Source: Marinomonas shanghaiensis (GTDB lineage Bacteria > Pseudomonadota > Gammaproteobacteria > Pseudomonadales > Marinomonadaceae). From it: a stretch of DNA of 64,000 nt. Shown here piece by piece: positions 54,021 to 63,319 of this stretch. The notes under the pieces were generated by a model. The model searched no databases and was not told the origin of the DNA. It saw nothing but the letters and a program-made list of their open reading frames with translations. Both the position numbers and the translations under genes were made by a program. Location: the NCBI RefSeq assembly GCF_003259175.1, contig NZ_QGOK01000019.1, positions 1 to 64,000 on the forward strand, written 5' to 3'. Every line of letters begins with the position of its first letter. Position 1 is the first letter of the stretch.

Positions 54021-54776
54021 TTATTCACGCTCAGTCCGCTTACCTTCTGCAATATAGGTTTTCAGAGCACCATCCAAAATACGAGGGTTCTGACCCGACT
54101 GAATCGCAAGCAAAGCATCCAAAATAAGTTTCTGACACGTTAACTCTTCATTAGCACGAATGTTTAATTTCGCTTGAATGGGCAAGCACACCATGTTGGC
54201 CAGCATCGCGCCATAAAGAGTGGTCAACAAAGCAATAGCCATGGCAGGACCGATGGCCTTAGGATCGTCCATGTTAGCCAACATTTGCACTAACCCCACC
54301 AGTGTCCCTATCATCCCCATGGCAGGGCCTACATCACCAAAGGCTTTAAATACTTTAGCGCCAGCCGTATGACGAAGGTAGGATTGATTCATGTCTTTGG
54401 TCAACTGACTTTTCACCACATTGCTATCATGGCCGTCCACTAACATTTGAATACCTTTCGATAAGAAAGGATGCCCCACTTCTTTTCCTTCTAACGAGAG
54501 CAATCCGCCTTTTCGAGCCTCATCGGCTAAACCGTATATTTCATCGATCAAAGTATCTAACGGAACGCTTTTAAACATAAAGGCTTTCGCAGCCACTTTG
54601 CCAGCACTCAGAAACTGACTTAAAGGATATTGCATCAAAACAACGAAGGTAGATCCGACCAAAACAATCAACGTCGATGCTGTATCAATAAACATTCCCG
54701 CTGATCCACCAACAAAAATGGCGGAGATAATTACTATAAAAGACCCAACAAGTCCTATTAACGTTGCGATATCCAC
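54021..54776 (-). CDS. pomA: flagellar stator protein PomA (sodium-type MotA)
   Basis: 251 residues with four membrane helices. The N-terminal MDIATLIGLVGSFIVIISAI and the later AFGDVGPAMGMIGTLVGLVQ, with ALLTTLYGAMLANMVCLPI, are typical of PomA; the cytoplasmic loop holding the charged residues that contact the rotor (KGGLLSLEG region) lies between helices 2 and 3. It is the first gene of the pomAB pair and is divergent from the xseB-ispA-dxs genes. Confidence 0.95.
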   Translation of the reverse strand: MDIATLIGLVGSFIVIISAIFVGGSAGMFIDTASTLIVLVGSTFVVLMQYPLSQFLSAGKVAAKAFMFKSVPLDTLIDEIYGLADEARKGGLLSLEGKEVGHPFLSKGIQMLVDGHDSNVVKSQLTKDMNQSYLRHTAGAKVFKAFGDVGPAMGMIGTLVGLVQMLANMDDPKAIGPAMAIALLTTLYGAMLANMVCLPIQAKLNIRANEELTCQKLILDALLAIQSGQNPRILDGALKTYIAEGKRTERE

Positions 54777-54950
54777 ACACGTCTCCTGACAATAAAGCTA
54801 TAATACGACCGATACATTTAGTGATTCTATACGAAACGAAGACGAAGGATGAGATCTTCTTACAGGATTTTTGTAATTTTCGTTAACACTCCCTCGAACA
54901 ATAGGCAATTTTCTGTTACAAAACGTAGGTTAAAAACAAGAGTAGTCAAC

Positions 54951-55193
54951 ATGTCACGTAAAACAAATGTCCGTCATTTTGAAGAAAACCTCAGTGAACT
55001 GGACACGCTGGTCACACAACTTGAATCCAATCAGCTCTCACTCGAAGAAGCATTAAAAGCCTTTGAAAAAGGCGTTAAGCTAAGCCAAGAGTGCCAAGCG
55101 GTCCTCACTCAAGCCGAACAAAAAGTCCAAATTTTGCTGGAAAAGCAAGATGGAGAGCACCTAGAAACCTTTGATCCGGAATTACATTCGTGA
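54951..55193 (+). CDS. xseB: exodeoxyribonuclease VII small subunit
   Basis: 80 residues from the ATG at 54951; the frame is open upstream to 54849 but the family begins here. The pattern HFEENLSELDTLVTQLESNQ, LSLEEALKAFEKGVKLSQEC and QAEQKVQIL is the complete XseB helical hairpin. It binds the large subunit XseA (not in the window) to degrade single-stranded DNA. Its stop overlaps the GTG start of ispA by four bases, the xseB-ispA-dxs order common in gammaproteobacteria. Confidence 0.95.
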   Translation: MSRKTNVRHFEENLSELDTLVTQLESNQLSLEEALKAFEKGVKLSQECQAVLTQAEQKVQILLEKQDGEHLETFDPELHS

Positions 55194-56071
55194 CGCTAAA
55201 CGATTTCTCTCAATACGCTCGTCAACGCGTAGACTTTTACCTTACGCAAAATTTAGACCAATATAAACCTGCAAGTCATTTACAGGAGGCCATGGCCTAC
55301 AGTTTATTCAATGGCGGCAAACGCGTTCGCCCTATGTTGACCTATGCGGCAGCCTCTTTGTTTGGTAAAGCAAATAGCCTCACCGACGCCTGTGCGGCAG
55401 CAATTGAATCCATTCATGCTTATTCCTTGATTCATGATGATCTTCCAGCGATGGACGACGATGATTTGCGCCGTGGTAAGCCTACTTGCCATATACAATA
55501 CAACGAAGCAACAGCTATATTGGCAGGTGATGCCTTACAAACCTTTGCTTTCGAATTATTAAGTGACGCAAAGCACCAAAACACCAAGATACAATTGCAA
55601 TTAATTCAGGAACTTGTTCTTGCTTCTGGCCGTCATGGCATGGTCACTGGACAAATGATTGACTTAGCCAATGTTGGAAAAGATATTGATATCAATGCAC
55701 TTGAACAAATGCACCAACACAAAACCGGCGCCCTTATTCGTGCTAGCATACGGATGGGAGCGATCAGCGCAGGTGCGAACAGTGAAGCCGATTTAGTCGC
55801 CTTAGATGCCTATGCCACAGCCATTGGGCTGGCTTTTCAAGTACAAGATGACATTATAGATATCACCAGCGACACCACCACACTGGGAAAAACCCAGTTT
55901 TCGGATGAAGACGCAAACAAGCCAACTTACCCTAAACTGCTTGGTTTAGAAGGCGCACAAGCACTTGCTCAAAGCCTACACAAACAAGCCATTACAGCGA
56001 TTTCACCTTTTGGTGACGCGGCTCAACCTTTAGTTGAGCTTGCGAACTATATTATTGGCCGCAACCACTGA
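55190..56071 (+). CDS. ispA: farnesyl diphosphate synthase
   Basis: Condenses isopentenyl and dimethylallyl diphosphates to farnesyl diphosphate. 293 residues, starting with GTG that overlaps the xseB stop (GTGA). The first aspartate-rich motif is DDLPAMD (D83-D89) and the second DDIID (220-224), both intact; the GGKRVRPML stretch binds substrate pyrophosphate. Translational coupling to xseB is likely. The next gene, dxs, starts 32 bases later, so the three probably form one transcript. Confidence 0.96.
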   Translation: MTLNDFSQYARQRVDFYLTQNLDQYKPASHLQEAMAYSLFNGGKRVRPMLTYAAASLFGKANSLTDACAAAIESIHAYSLIHDDLPAMDDDDLRRGKPTCHIQYNEATAILAGDALQTFAFELLSDAKHQNTKIQLQLIQELVLASGRHGMVTGQMIDLANVGKDIDINALEQMHQHKTGALIRASIRMGAISAGANSEADLVALDAYATAIGLAFQVQDDIIDITSDTTTLGKTQFSDEDANKPTYPKLLGLEGAQALAQSLHKQAITAISPFGDAAQPLVELANYIIGRNH

Positions 56072-56103
56072 TATACTTACCCGCTTTTTTAGATTAATTA
56101 AAT

Positions 56104-58008
56104 GTGACCAAACCTGTGCCCATGTTCGAAGAGATACCTACAGCGCGACCTGAAACGCCACTGCTTGATCAAGTCAACGCGCCCGCTGACTTACGCGCCT
56201 TTAAAAAAGAGCAGCTGCCAACACTTGTCCGTGAGTTACGAGAGTTCATGCTTTACAGCGTCGGACAGACTGGCGGACATTTTGGTGCAGGACTTGGTGT
56301 TGTTGAACTCACCGTTGCCCTTCATTATTTATACAATACACCTGAAGACCGCATCGTTTGGGACGTGGGCCACCAAGCCTATCCCCATAAGATTTTAACC
56401 GGTCGTCGCGAAGCCTTACTCAACATTCGCCAAGAAAACGGTATATCCGGTTTTCCAAAACGTGATGAAAGTGAATACGACACCTTTGGTGTTGGCCATT
56501 CTAGTACGTCAATTGGCGCGGCACTTGGAATGTCTCTTGCCGCGAGACAATTGAAAACAGGCCGCAAAGCCGTTGCCGTTATAGGCGATGGCGCGATGTC
56601 CGCCGGCATGGCTTTTGAAGCACTGAACCACGCAGGCGATGTAAAAGCCGACATGCTGGTCATTTTGAATGATAACGAAATGTCCATTTCCAAACCTGTT
56701 GGTGCATTATCCAGTTATTTTGCACGTATTTGGGCAAGTAAAACCTACGATCATATTCGCGAAGGCGGCAGAAAGGTTTTTTCTGGATTACCCTCCGCAT
56801 TAGAACTGGCTCGTAAAGCGGAAGAACACATGAAAGGCATGGTATCGCCTGGCATGATGTTTGAAGAACTAGGTTTTAACTATATCGGCCCTATTGATGG
56901 TCACGATATGGATCATCTATTGACCACCATTGCCAATTTGAAAGACAGAAAGGGACCTCAATTCCTGCATGTCATCACCAAAAAAGGCAAAGGTTTTGAA
57001 CCTGCTGAAGGCGACCCAATCGGCTACCATGCCATTAACAAGATTGAACCAGACCCCAAACCCAATGTAGAAAAAAGCAAGCTGCCCAAATACTGTAATA
57101 TTTTTGGTCAATGGGTATGTGACGCGGCCGAACAAGATGACAAGCTGGTTGCCATCACACCCGCCATGAAAGAAGGTTCAGATCTCATTGATTTCGCTGA
57201 TCGTTTTCCTGAGCGATACTTTGATGTCGCCATTGCTGAACAACATGCCGTGACGCTCGCCGCTGGCATGGCGTGCGATGGAATCAAACCCGTTGTTGCG
57301 ATTTACTCTACTTTCCTACAGCGTGCCTACGATCAACTTATTCACGATGTTGCCTTGCAGAATCTGGATGTTTTGTTCGCCATTGACCGAGCAGGATTAG
57401 TGGGTGAAGACGGTCCAACTCATGCTGGCGTTTATGATCTAAGCTACCTTCGCTGTATTCCAAACATGGTTGTTATGGCTCCGTCAGACGAAGACGAATG
57501 CCGTAAAATGCTACAAACAGGCTATGAATACAAAGGCCCTGCTGCCGTGCGTTATCCGCGTGGAACAGGCCAAGGCATCGACATTGAACCGGATTTACGC
57601 ACGCTTGAAATCGGCAAATCTCGTACCCTACGAACAGGACAATCTGGCATTGTCATTTGTGGTTTTGGTCGCCCAACTTACGATGCTCTGCAAGCAGCAA
57701 ATACATTAGACGCAACCTTGCTCGATATGCGTTTTGTCAAACCAATTGATGAGGAAGCCCTACTGTCTCATCGTGAAGCAAAGCTCATCGTCACTGTCGA
57801 GGAAAATGCCATCATGGGAGGCGCGGGGTCAGCCGTCAGTGAGTTCTTACTTGCCAACAACATCAACATTCCAACGCTTCACCTTGGTTTGCCCGATCAA
57901 TACGAAGAACATGCTAGCCATGCTTCTATGCTAAAACGTGTAGGACTCGATGCAGAGGGTATTCAGAAGTCTATAGAACTCAAATTAACTCGCATTTCAA
58001 ACATCTAA
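56104..58008 (+). CDS. dxs: 1-deoxy-D-xylulose-5-phosphate synthase
   Basis: Thiamine-diphosphate enzyme that opens the MEP pathway by joining pyruvate and glyceraldehyde-3-phosphate. 634 residues from GTG 56104; an ATG six codons later is an alternative. Signatures include [32 protein letters not shown], the ThDP motif [20 protein letters not shown] with [15 protein letters not shown], and [15 protein letters not shown] with the catalytic Glu. It supplies precursors used by ispA just upstream. Followed by a terminator. Confidence 0.97.
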   Translation: MTKPVPMFEEIPTARPETPLLDQVNAPADLRAFKKEQLPTLVRELREFMLYSVGQTGGHFGAGLGVVELTVALHYLYNTPEDRIVWDVGHQAYPHKILTGRREALLNIRQENGISGFPKRDESEYDTFGVGHSSTSIGAALGMSLAARQLKTGRKAVAVIGDGAMSAGMAFEALNHAGDVKADMLVILNDNEMSISKPVGALSSYFARIWASKTYDHIREGGRKVFSGLPSALELARKAEEHMKGMVSPGMMFEELGFNYIGPIDGHDMDHLLTTIANLKDRKGPQFLHVITKKGKGFEPAEGDPIGYHAINKIEPDPKPNVEKSKLPKYCNIFGQWVCDAAEQDDKLVAITPAMKEGSDLIDFADRFPERYFDVAIAEQHAVTLAAGMACDGIKPVVAIYSTFLQRAYDQLIHDVALQNLDVLFAIDRAGLVGEDGPTHAGVYDLSYLRCIPNMVVMAPSDEDECRKMLQTGYEYKGPAAVRYPRGTGQGIDIEPDLRTLEIGKSRTLRTGQSGIVICGFGRPTYDALQAANTLDATLLDMRFVKPIDEEALLSHREAKLIVTVEENAIMGGAGSAVSEFLLANNINIPTLHLGLPDQYEEHASHASMLKRVGLDAEGIQKSIELKLTRISNI

Positions 58009-58012
58009 AGTG

Positions 58013-58063
58013 AAAAAATCCGTTTCAGAATGCCTATATTGGGTAAACTAAAACGGATTTTTT
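58013..58063. terminator. terminator after dxs
   Basis: A 13-bp perfect stem (58013-58025 with 58051-58063) with a 25-base loop, A6 on the left and a T-run on the right. It begins four bases after dxs and can also serve the converging ynfA-like gene. Confidence 0.85.
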
Positions 58064-58089
58064 TATCATGAATTATAAGCAATTGTGGA

Positions 58090-58422
58090 TTACATAGACC
58101 TCGGTGCGAACATAATAATGGCCATCCCCAAAAGTGCCACTGCAGACCCCACCATATCCCAAGTAGTTGGACGAATGCCATCCACAAGCCAGAGCCATAC
58201 CACCGCCATGAAGATATAAACACCGCCATAGGCCGCATACACTCTCCCAGAGGCTGTTGGGTGCAGTGTCAGCAACCAAGCAAATAATGCCAGACTGAGT
58301 GCTGCGGGCAACAATAACCAAATAGTTTTTCCTTCTCTCAACCAAAGATAAGGTAAATAACAACCAACAATCTCAGCCAGTGCAGTCACCATAAAAAGGC
58401 CAAGTGTTTTTAACTCAGACAA
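58090..58422 (-). CDS. ynfA: YnfA-family (UPF0060) small membrane protein
   Basis: 110 residues, four helices. The UPF0060 pattern is complete: [19 protein letters not shown], then [35 protein letters not shown] and [15 protein letters not shown]. The family is related to small multidrug resistance transporters and has been linked to drug efflux in some enterobacteria, but its physiological role is uncertain. It stands alone; the 277 bases downstream of the next gene (58423-58699) contain no further gene I can support. Confidence 0.92.
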   Translation of the reverse strand: MSELKTLGLFMVTALAEIVGCYLPYLWLREGKTIWLLLPAALSLALFAWLLTLHPTASGRVYAAYGGVYIFMAVVWLWLVDGIRPTTWDMVGSAVALLGMAIIMFAPRSM

Positions 58423-58699
58423 AAGAACGCTCCTTTTAATACTCTTATCAAGGCGTCAAACACATAGGTACAAGACGAATGCCATTAAAACCATCCTTAC
58501 TTGCTAGCGTAAAGCCAACTATGCTTCGCTAAAAAATGTCAGTTTACAAGCTAAACGAACATTACAGAACTTTATTCAGTGACATTTCTTGAGATGGCTC
58601 TATTGAGACGATAGCATTTGGAAGCGTAAAGACAAAAGTGACCTAGCCGATCTATTGTTTACAGATCTACTAGGCCATTAAAGGTGACAGGATGAATGA

Positions 58700-59161
58700 T
58701 TAAGCGGCTTTTAAACTACGCTTGTTACTCAGATAAATCATTGTGATCGCACCAATTAACAGCAAAATTGCAATGTATCTATTGCCATCCAATGGAATGA
58801 CACTGTTCTCTAACCAACCAAAATGATCAATGATTAGACTCATAATTAACTGACCTGAAATAGTACAAACCGTCGCTGCTGCGATACCAATTTTAGGCAC
58901 AGCAAACACCACGATAAGCATATACATTACACCAAATAAAGCGCCACTAAGTTGCCACTTAGGCGCACTGAATAGGGTAGTATCATGACTCGGTTCAAAG
59001 AAGAAAAACAATAAGAACGAGATAGCGAAACCAATCACAAATGTCAGCCAAGCACTGGCGATCACCCCCACAGTATTCCCTAAGCGGCCATTAATAGAAG
59101 ATTGCACAGACAGAGCTATGCCACCTAATATCAACATAAACACGGCGAAAAATACGGTCAT
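58700..59161 (-). CDS. DUF606 (YdcZ-like) membrane protein, copy 1
   Basis: 153 residues from the ATG at 59161, preceded by AGGAG at eight bases; a longer start at 59188 would overlap the upstream gene. Five helices. Family pattern: GIALSVQSSINGRLGN and AATVCTISGQLIMSLIIDHFG, the latter highly conserved. DUF606 belongs to the DMT superfamily; substrates are unknown. It is 11 bases after a second DUF606 gene; the two proteins are diverged paralogues and could form a heterodimer, as in paired SMR-like systems. Confidence 0.88.
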   Translation of the reverse strand: MTVFFAVFMLILGGIALSVQSSINGRLGNTVGVIASAWLTFVIGFAISFLLFFFFEPSHDTTLFSAPKWQLSGALFGVMYMLIVVFAVPKIGIAAATVCTISGQLIMSLIIDHFGWLENSVIPLDGNRYIAILLLIGAITMIYLSNKRSLKAA

Positions 59162-59172
59162 ATTATTTACTC

Positions 59173-59601
59173 CTAACTCAACAACCAAAGGGCAGCGACA
59201 ATCATCACCACAGCCAAAATTCGATACGGATCAATGCCGCGCTTTTCACTGCCCAACAAACCATAATGATCAATCACCAGACTCATACCGATTTGCCCTA
59301 ATAAAACACTGGTCATTGTCATACCGACACCAATAATCGGTGTCGCTATGGTGAGAAAGACCACATAAACCGGACCTAAAACGCCGCCGGTTAGCAACCA
59401 TTTAGGCTGTTTAAACAGTTCCGGCAAATTAGGCTTCGCAAAGAAAACCATAATCAATGACAGCAAGATAGAACCAATCATAAAAATCGCCAGGGTCGCT
59501 GAAAAATGCCCAACTAACTCCCCCAAAGGCCCTAAGAGTCCAGCCTCAATAGACAATCCCATGCCTGCTGCCAATACCAAAAGATACACCATTATTTGCA
59601 T
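59173..59601 (-). CDS. DUF606 (YdcZ-like) membrane protein, copy 2
   Basis: About 142 residues from the ATG at 59601, which has TGGAA before it; an ATG at 59634 is also in frame. It shares the DUF606 core with its neighbour: GMGLSIEAGLLGPLG near the start and MTSVLLGQIGMSLVIDHYG, aligning with the equivalent region of copy 1. It is the first gene of the pair and is divergent from a LysR regulator, which is the likely controller of both. Confidence 0.85.
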   Translation of the reverse strand: MQIMVYLLVLAAGMGLSIEAGLLGPLGELVGHFSATLAIFMIGSILLSLIMVFFAKPNLPELFKQPKWLLTGGVLGPVYVVFLTIATPIIGVGMTMTSVLLGQIGMSLVIDHYGLLGSEKRGIDPYRILAVVMIVAALWLLS

Positions 59602-59690
59602 AAATTTGATTCCACTCGTTTTCGTTGCAGGCATTGTTCATTGATGCTTAAATCAATTCAATAACACAGATAACAAGTGATAATTGCATT

Positions 59691-60638
59691 ATGAGCATCA
59701 AACCCCTTAGAGTTTTTCTTTCCGTCGCCAAAACCGGCAGCTTTGTTGCTGCTGCACGCGAGCTAGATTTACCCCCCTCTTCTATTTCTCGATACATTTC
59801 AGCCTTAGAAGAAGAGCTTGGTCAGCGTCTATTTTATCGACACACGCGTGCGGTAAAACTAACGGAAGTGGGTGCTTACTATTTCGCTGAAGTGAGGGAA
59901 GCATTAACCAGCCTAGATCTGGCGACCGAACACGCTAAAGGCTCACTTCTTACGCCACAAGGTAACTTAAACATTAATGCGCCTGTTTCATTTGGACGGT
60001 TACACCTATCCCAATTAATCTGTCAGTTTCAACAGCGTTATCCAGACATTAACGTCGAGTTAATGCTTACCGATGCCTATATTGACCCAGTCGCAAATGG
60101 CTCGGACATTGTCATTCGCATTGGAGGGTTTGAAGACTCTAGCCTGAATTACCAGGCCATTGCCGATGAACAGTTCGTTCTGTGCACATCACCGAGTTAT
60201 CTTGAAAACATAGAAGATAAAATCGACACACTAACTCAACCAAAGCAATTACTCGATTTAAACTGTTTGGTTTATAAAGGTAATAATGGACGCCGTAACT
60301 GGTTTTTCCGACAAGAAAACAAAACCAAATTTGAATGCATTGAGGTCACTGGTAACTTATGCAGTAACAATGCAGATATACTGGTACAGGCCGCTTTAGC
60401 TGGCCAAGGGATTATCTTATTTCCACGTTGGCTGGTCTTTCAGCATCTAGTCTCGGGGGAATTAGTTGCCTTGCTAGAAAACTGGGAAGGATCCGAAAAA
60501 GACACTCAACAAAGTATTTATGCTCTCTATCCAGGCAACAGAATGAAATCGTCAAAGGTGGTGTCTTTCTTAGACTTTATGGCGGACTTTTTTGGTCGCT
60601 CCCAGCCATACTGGGATAAACACTTTATTAGCAAATAA
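59691..60638 (+). CDS. LysR-family transcriptional regulator
   Basis: 315 residues. The N-terminal winged helix is canonical: FLSVAKTGSFVAAARELDLP, PSSISRYISALEEELGQRLF and YRHTRAVKLTEVGAYYF. The effector domain follows (GNLNINAPVSFGRLHLSQLI), of the type common in CrgA-like regulators. It is divergent from the DUF606 pair across about 90 bases and probably responds to a compound they transport. Confidence 0.92.
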   Translation: MSIKPLRVFLSVAKTGSFVAAARELDLPPSSISRYISALEEELGQRLFYRHTRAVKLTEVGAYYFAEVREALTSLDLATEHAKGSLLTPQGNLNINAPVSFGRLHLSQLICQFQQRYPDINVELMLTDAYIDPVANGSDIVIRIGGFEDSSLNYQAIADEQFVLCTSPSYLENIEDKIDTLTQPKQLLDLNCLVYKGNNGRRNWFFRQENKTKFECIEVTGNLCSNNADILVQAALAGQGIILFPRWLVFQHLVSGELVALLENWEGSEKDTQQSIYALYPGNRMKSSKVVSFLDFMADFFGRSQPYWDKHFISK

Positions 60639-60673
60639 AAAAACAAAAAAAGCCAACCTATTGGGGTTGGCTT
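60637..60673 (-). terminator. rho-independent terminator of the sigma/anti-sigma operon
   Basis: A 9-bp perfect stem (60650-60658 with 60665-60673) is followed on the minus strand by a long T-rich run. It lies 24 bases beyond the anti-sigma gene and may also stop the converging lysR-type transcript. Confidence 0.88.
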
Positions 60674-60696
60674 AAATGAGCCAAACATAACACGTC

Positions 60697-61461
60697 TTAT
60701 AGGGACGTTGGATACAGCCTGCCATGAATCGCAGGGCCAGTCGGTACGCCCGTTGGAGAACCACCAGCGGGCTCCACACTGATCCCAAACGTCGCATGTC
60801 GAATCACCGCAGGATCATAATCGATCCGTTTTTGAATCGGCGCGGCCACATTCGCCAATAAGCCTAAAGAGCGTGGCGCTGGACCAATTTCATCAGCCTT
60901 AATCCACAACTGATAGGTTTTCCCTTCCGCCTGTCCTTGTGCGGTGACCGGGCGGACCGTCAGCTGTCGAGTTTCAATGTCCAATGACATAATAAAAGCG
61001 GGTTGTTGATCGTCCGCTTGAAACACCGCGACAAAAGGCGCATTGACTTGCGCCGGTTGCGTTATTGGCGGTTTCACCACCATAAAAAGCGCAAGGCAAG
61101 CGGCAATCGCCGAGGCACCAAAGGCGGTGAATCGCCAACGCTGCAGCTTAGCTCGCATGACTGCCATTTCGACAATGACAGCAGAAGTGGATGCGCTCAT
61201 CACCTGACCATTCACCGCGTTATTGTTCGAGCGCTGATCAAGCTTCGCTAAAATATCGTCAAACAAGCCGTCTCTTGGCTTTGCTTCTTGCACGTAGTCG
61301 TTCAAACCTGCAAAGTGTGCTTGCCAGCGAACAATAGCCTCTTCAAGCTCAGGCTCCTTTGTACGCCTAGCTTCTACCGCATCACGTTCAACGCTATCCA
61401 AAGTACCAAGCACATACTCTGCCGCTAACGTGTGAATAGACATTTCTTCGTCGTTATTCAT
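60697..61461 (-). CDS. anti-sigma factor, RskA-like
   Basis: 254 residues from the ATG at 61461, which overlaps the sigma-factor stop as ATGA, indicating translational coupling. The cytoplasmic N-terminal anti-sigma part reads IHTLAAEYVLGTLDSVERDA and AIVRWQAHFAGLND, the RskA/ChrR-like pattern; a single helix (about 116-135, FTAFGASAIAACLALFMVV) follows, then the periplasmic RskA C-terminal domain with RQLTVRPVTAQGQAEGKTYQ and LWIKADEIGPAPRSLGLL. It would hold the sigma factor at the membrane until an envelope signal releases it. No zinc-binding HxxxCxxC is seen. Confidence 0.9.
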   Translation of the reverse strand: MNNDEEMSIHTLAAEYVLGTLDSVERDAVEARRTKEPELEEAIVRWQAHFAGLNDYVQEAKPRDGLFDDILAKLDQRSNNNAVNGQVMSASTSAVIVEMAVMRAKLQRWRFTAFGASAIAACLALFMVVKPPITQPAQVNAPFVAVFQADDQQPAFIMSLDIETRQLTVRPVTAQGQAEGKTYQLWIKADEIGPAPRSLGLLANVAAPIQKRIDYDPAVIRHATFGISVEPAGGSPTGVPTGPAIHGRLYPTSL

Positions 61462-62027
61462 AAGTTCATACAACCTTGCAGCTGCTTAATGCTGCGATGA
61501 AGCCAAGTTTTAATCGTCCCTAGCGGCTGCTCGAAGTGGTCAGCAAGCTCTTGACGGGAGAATCCATCAAGATAGGCTGCCTTAATCATTTCTGCACGAG
61601 GCGATTCAAGCCTACCCAAACACGCTTCTAGTTTTAACAAATCTTGGCTCTTAGTAAAAAAGTCATCTGGTGCCATGGAATCGTCTGCAATTAAATCAAA
61701 ATCCACATCCTCATCACTGTCTGGTAAAGTATTCCTTCGCACTTCATCAATAGTACGATTACGTGCAATGGTGGCCATCCAAGTAATGGGGGAGGCAAGG
61801 CTCGCGTCAAAACTCGCCGCTTTTTCCCATATTCTAAGATAAACCTCTTGCAACACCTCTTCAGACGCAGCTTGATTCTTCAAGATACGATAAACAATGC
61901 CAAAAAGTTTCCGATGAGTGGATGTATATAACTCAGAGAAAGCAAGACGATCTTCTTGAGCGACTCTAAGCAGCAAATTCGCCAAAGATTCTGTGGTGTG
62001 CTGTTCTGATAATAAAGATTGCTTCAT
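61458..62027 (-). CDS. ECF RNA polymerase sigma factor (SigK-like)
   Basis: About 189 residues from the ATG at 62027, which gives the normal ECF length; the frame is open to an ATG at 62120 that lies ten bases after the upstream gene's stop, so a longer form coupled to that gene cannot be excluded. Region 2 is FGIVYRILKNQAASEEVLQE with VYLRIWEKAASFD and WMATIARNRTIDEVRR; region 4 is LDGFSRQELADHFEQPLGTI followed by KTWLHRSIKQL. It directs transcription in response to a signal relayed by the coupled RskA-type anti-sigma factor. Confidence 0.92.
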   Translation of the reverse strand: MKQSLLSEQHTTESLANLLLRVAQEDRLAFSELYTSTHRKLFGIVYRILKNQAASEEVLQEVYLRIWEKAASFDASLASPITWMATIARNRTIDEVRRNTLPDSDEDVDFDLIADDSMAPDDFFTKSQDLLKLEACLGRLESPRAEMIKAAYLDGFSRQELADHFEQPLGTIKTWLHRSIKQLQGCMNL

Positions 62028-62130
62028 AAGACTCGTATCAATTAAGTATCCACTGAATGACATGTCCGCAGACACCACGTTTAATTGTTCACCCCCAAGG
62101 TCACGACTGAGCTTAGGCATTTCTCTCTAT

Positions 62131-63207
62131 TTACGGCTCACTCACCTTCTGACCTCTCATATAATAGGCGTTAGCGTCTTTCGCATCATACTCATGGTCT
62201 TCAATATAACCCACTATTTCGAAACTTCTATAATCGACACTATCAAGAACCAACACATTTTCTTCTTCAACGTAGTAGATCGCGTTTTTATCTCTATAGT
62301 AACCCCATCCCAACTCATCAAAAGAGTCAGGATCAGCACCGTTTATTAGGATAGGGGTATCGCTACCCAAATAATAAAGGTGACCTTTATCTCGCGCAAA
62401 ACCATAAGTTGAAAACGCTTCAAAACTATCAATATCGACCTGTAATGTAATGGGTTGGCCATCGTAAAAAATGCGATTTTTATCTTTGGCTAACCGATCT
62501 GTTAAGGGGATAAAAGAGTGGAAATCAGCCAAATCAACCGAAGTATTGTCATAATAAAGGGTATATTTTTCACCCACTTTAGAATAAGTCCAATAAGAAT
62601 AGCCTTCAAAGTCACCAAACGTTTGGGGATCCAAACCAGCTATGACCTCGCCATTTCGTATCACCTGAGTATCATTTAACCAATAAAAATCATACGCAAC
62701 GATCTTTCCAATTAAATTTTCTAGACGAATGCCTGGAAGCGGTTTGCCGCGAAAATACAGGTACTGATTATCCGCAGCGTATTGATCCACACTGTAATCA
62801 TTATGATAGTCTTCGCTCTTATAAGCATTAAAGCTTTCAGCATCCGCACCAACAATAGGATCAGCATTGTAGTAAACCGTATTTCCTACAACACCGTAAC
62901 CGCTATTAGGGATACCTCTTATGACATTCGACATCATCCCAGTGTAACCAAAAAAAGACAGCACAAAAAAAACCACAATCGCACTGATTAATGCCAACAC
63001 AAAGCTGTTAAAGCCAAAATACTTCCCGCCTAAAACACCCAGCAAAAGAAAAATCGTCACCGGATATGACATAAAAAAGAAAGCAGTAAATATAGCCCCT
63101 TTATTATCATCAGCACCTGGTGCGGCAAACATCATAGGTGACATCATCATCACAACAGGCCAATACAAAAGCGCTAACGTCACAATGATGTTGATAACAA
63201 TATGCAT
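62131..63207 (-). CDS. membrane-anchored DKNYY-repeat protein
   Basis: 358 residues from the ATG at 63207, preceded by AGGAAGGA; an ATG at 63240 lacks this. Three transmembrane helices occupy about residues 1-115. The large remaining part contains about five repeats of the DKNYY type, such as AKDKNRIFYDGQPI, ARDKGHLYYLG, YRDKNAIYYVEEEN and AKDANAYYMRGQ. DKNYY repeats form beta structures of unknown function, often in cell-envelope proteins. It lies directly upstream of the ECF sigma gene on the same strand and may be cotranscribed, so it is a candidate envelope component of that signalling unit. Confidence 0.8.
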   Translation of the reverse strand: MHIVINIIVTLALLYWPVVMMMSPMMFAAPGADDNKGAIFTAFFFMSYPVTIFLLLGVLGGKYFGFNSFVLALISAIVVFFVLSFFGYTGMMSNVIRGIPNSGYGVVGNTVYYNADPIVGADAESFNAYKSEDYHNDYSVDQYAADNQYLYFRGKPLPGIRLENLIGKIVAYDFYWLNDTQVIRNGEVIAGLDPQTFGDFEGYSYWTYSKVGEKYTLYYDNTSVDLADFHSFIPLTDRLAKDKNRIFYDGQPITLQVDIDSFEAFSTYGFARDKGHLYYLGSDTPILINGADPDSFDELGWGYYRDKNAIYYVEEENVLVLDSVDYRSFEIVGYIEDHEYDAKDANAYYMRGQKVSEP

Positions 63208-63319
63208 AATATCCTTCCTGAAAAATAAACATGCTTTCACTGCACTGGCAGGGAGGGTATTTTTATATCAAAATACGCTTCAACAATCGAATAAAAACCT
63301 CTTACCTTAACTCAAAACC

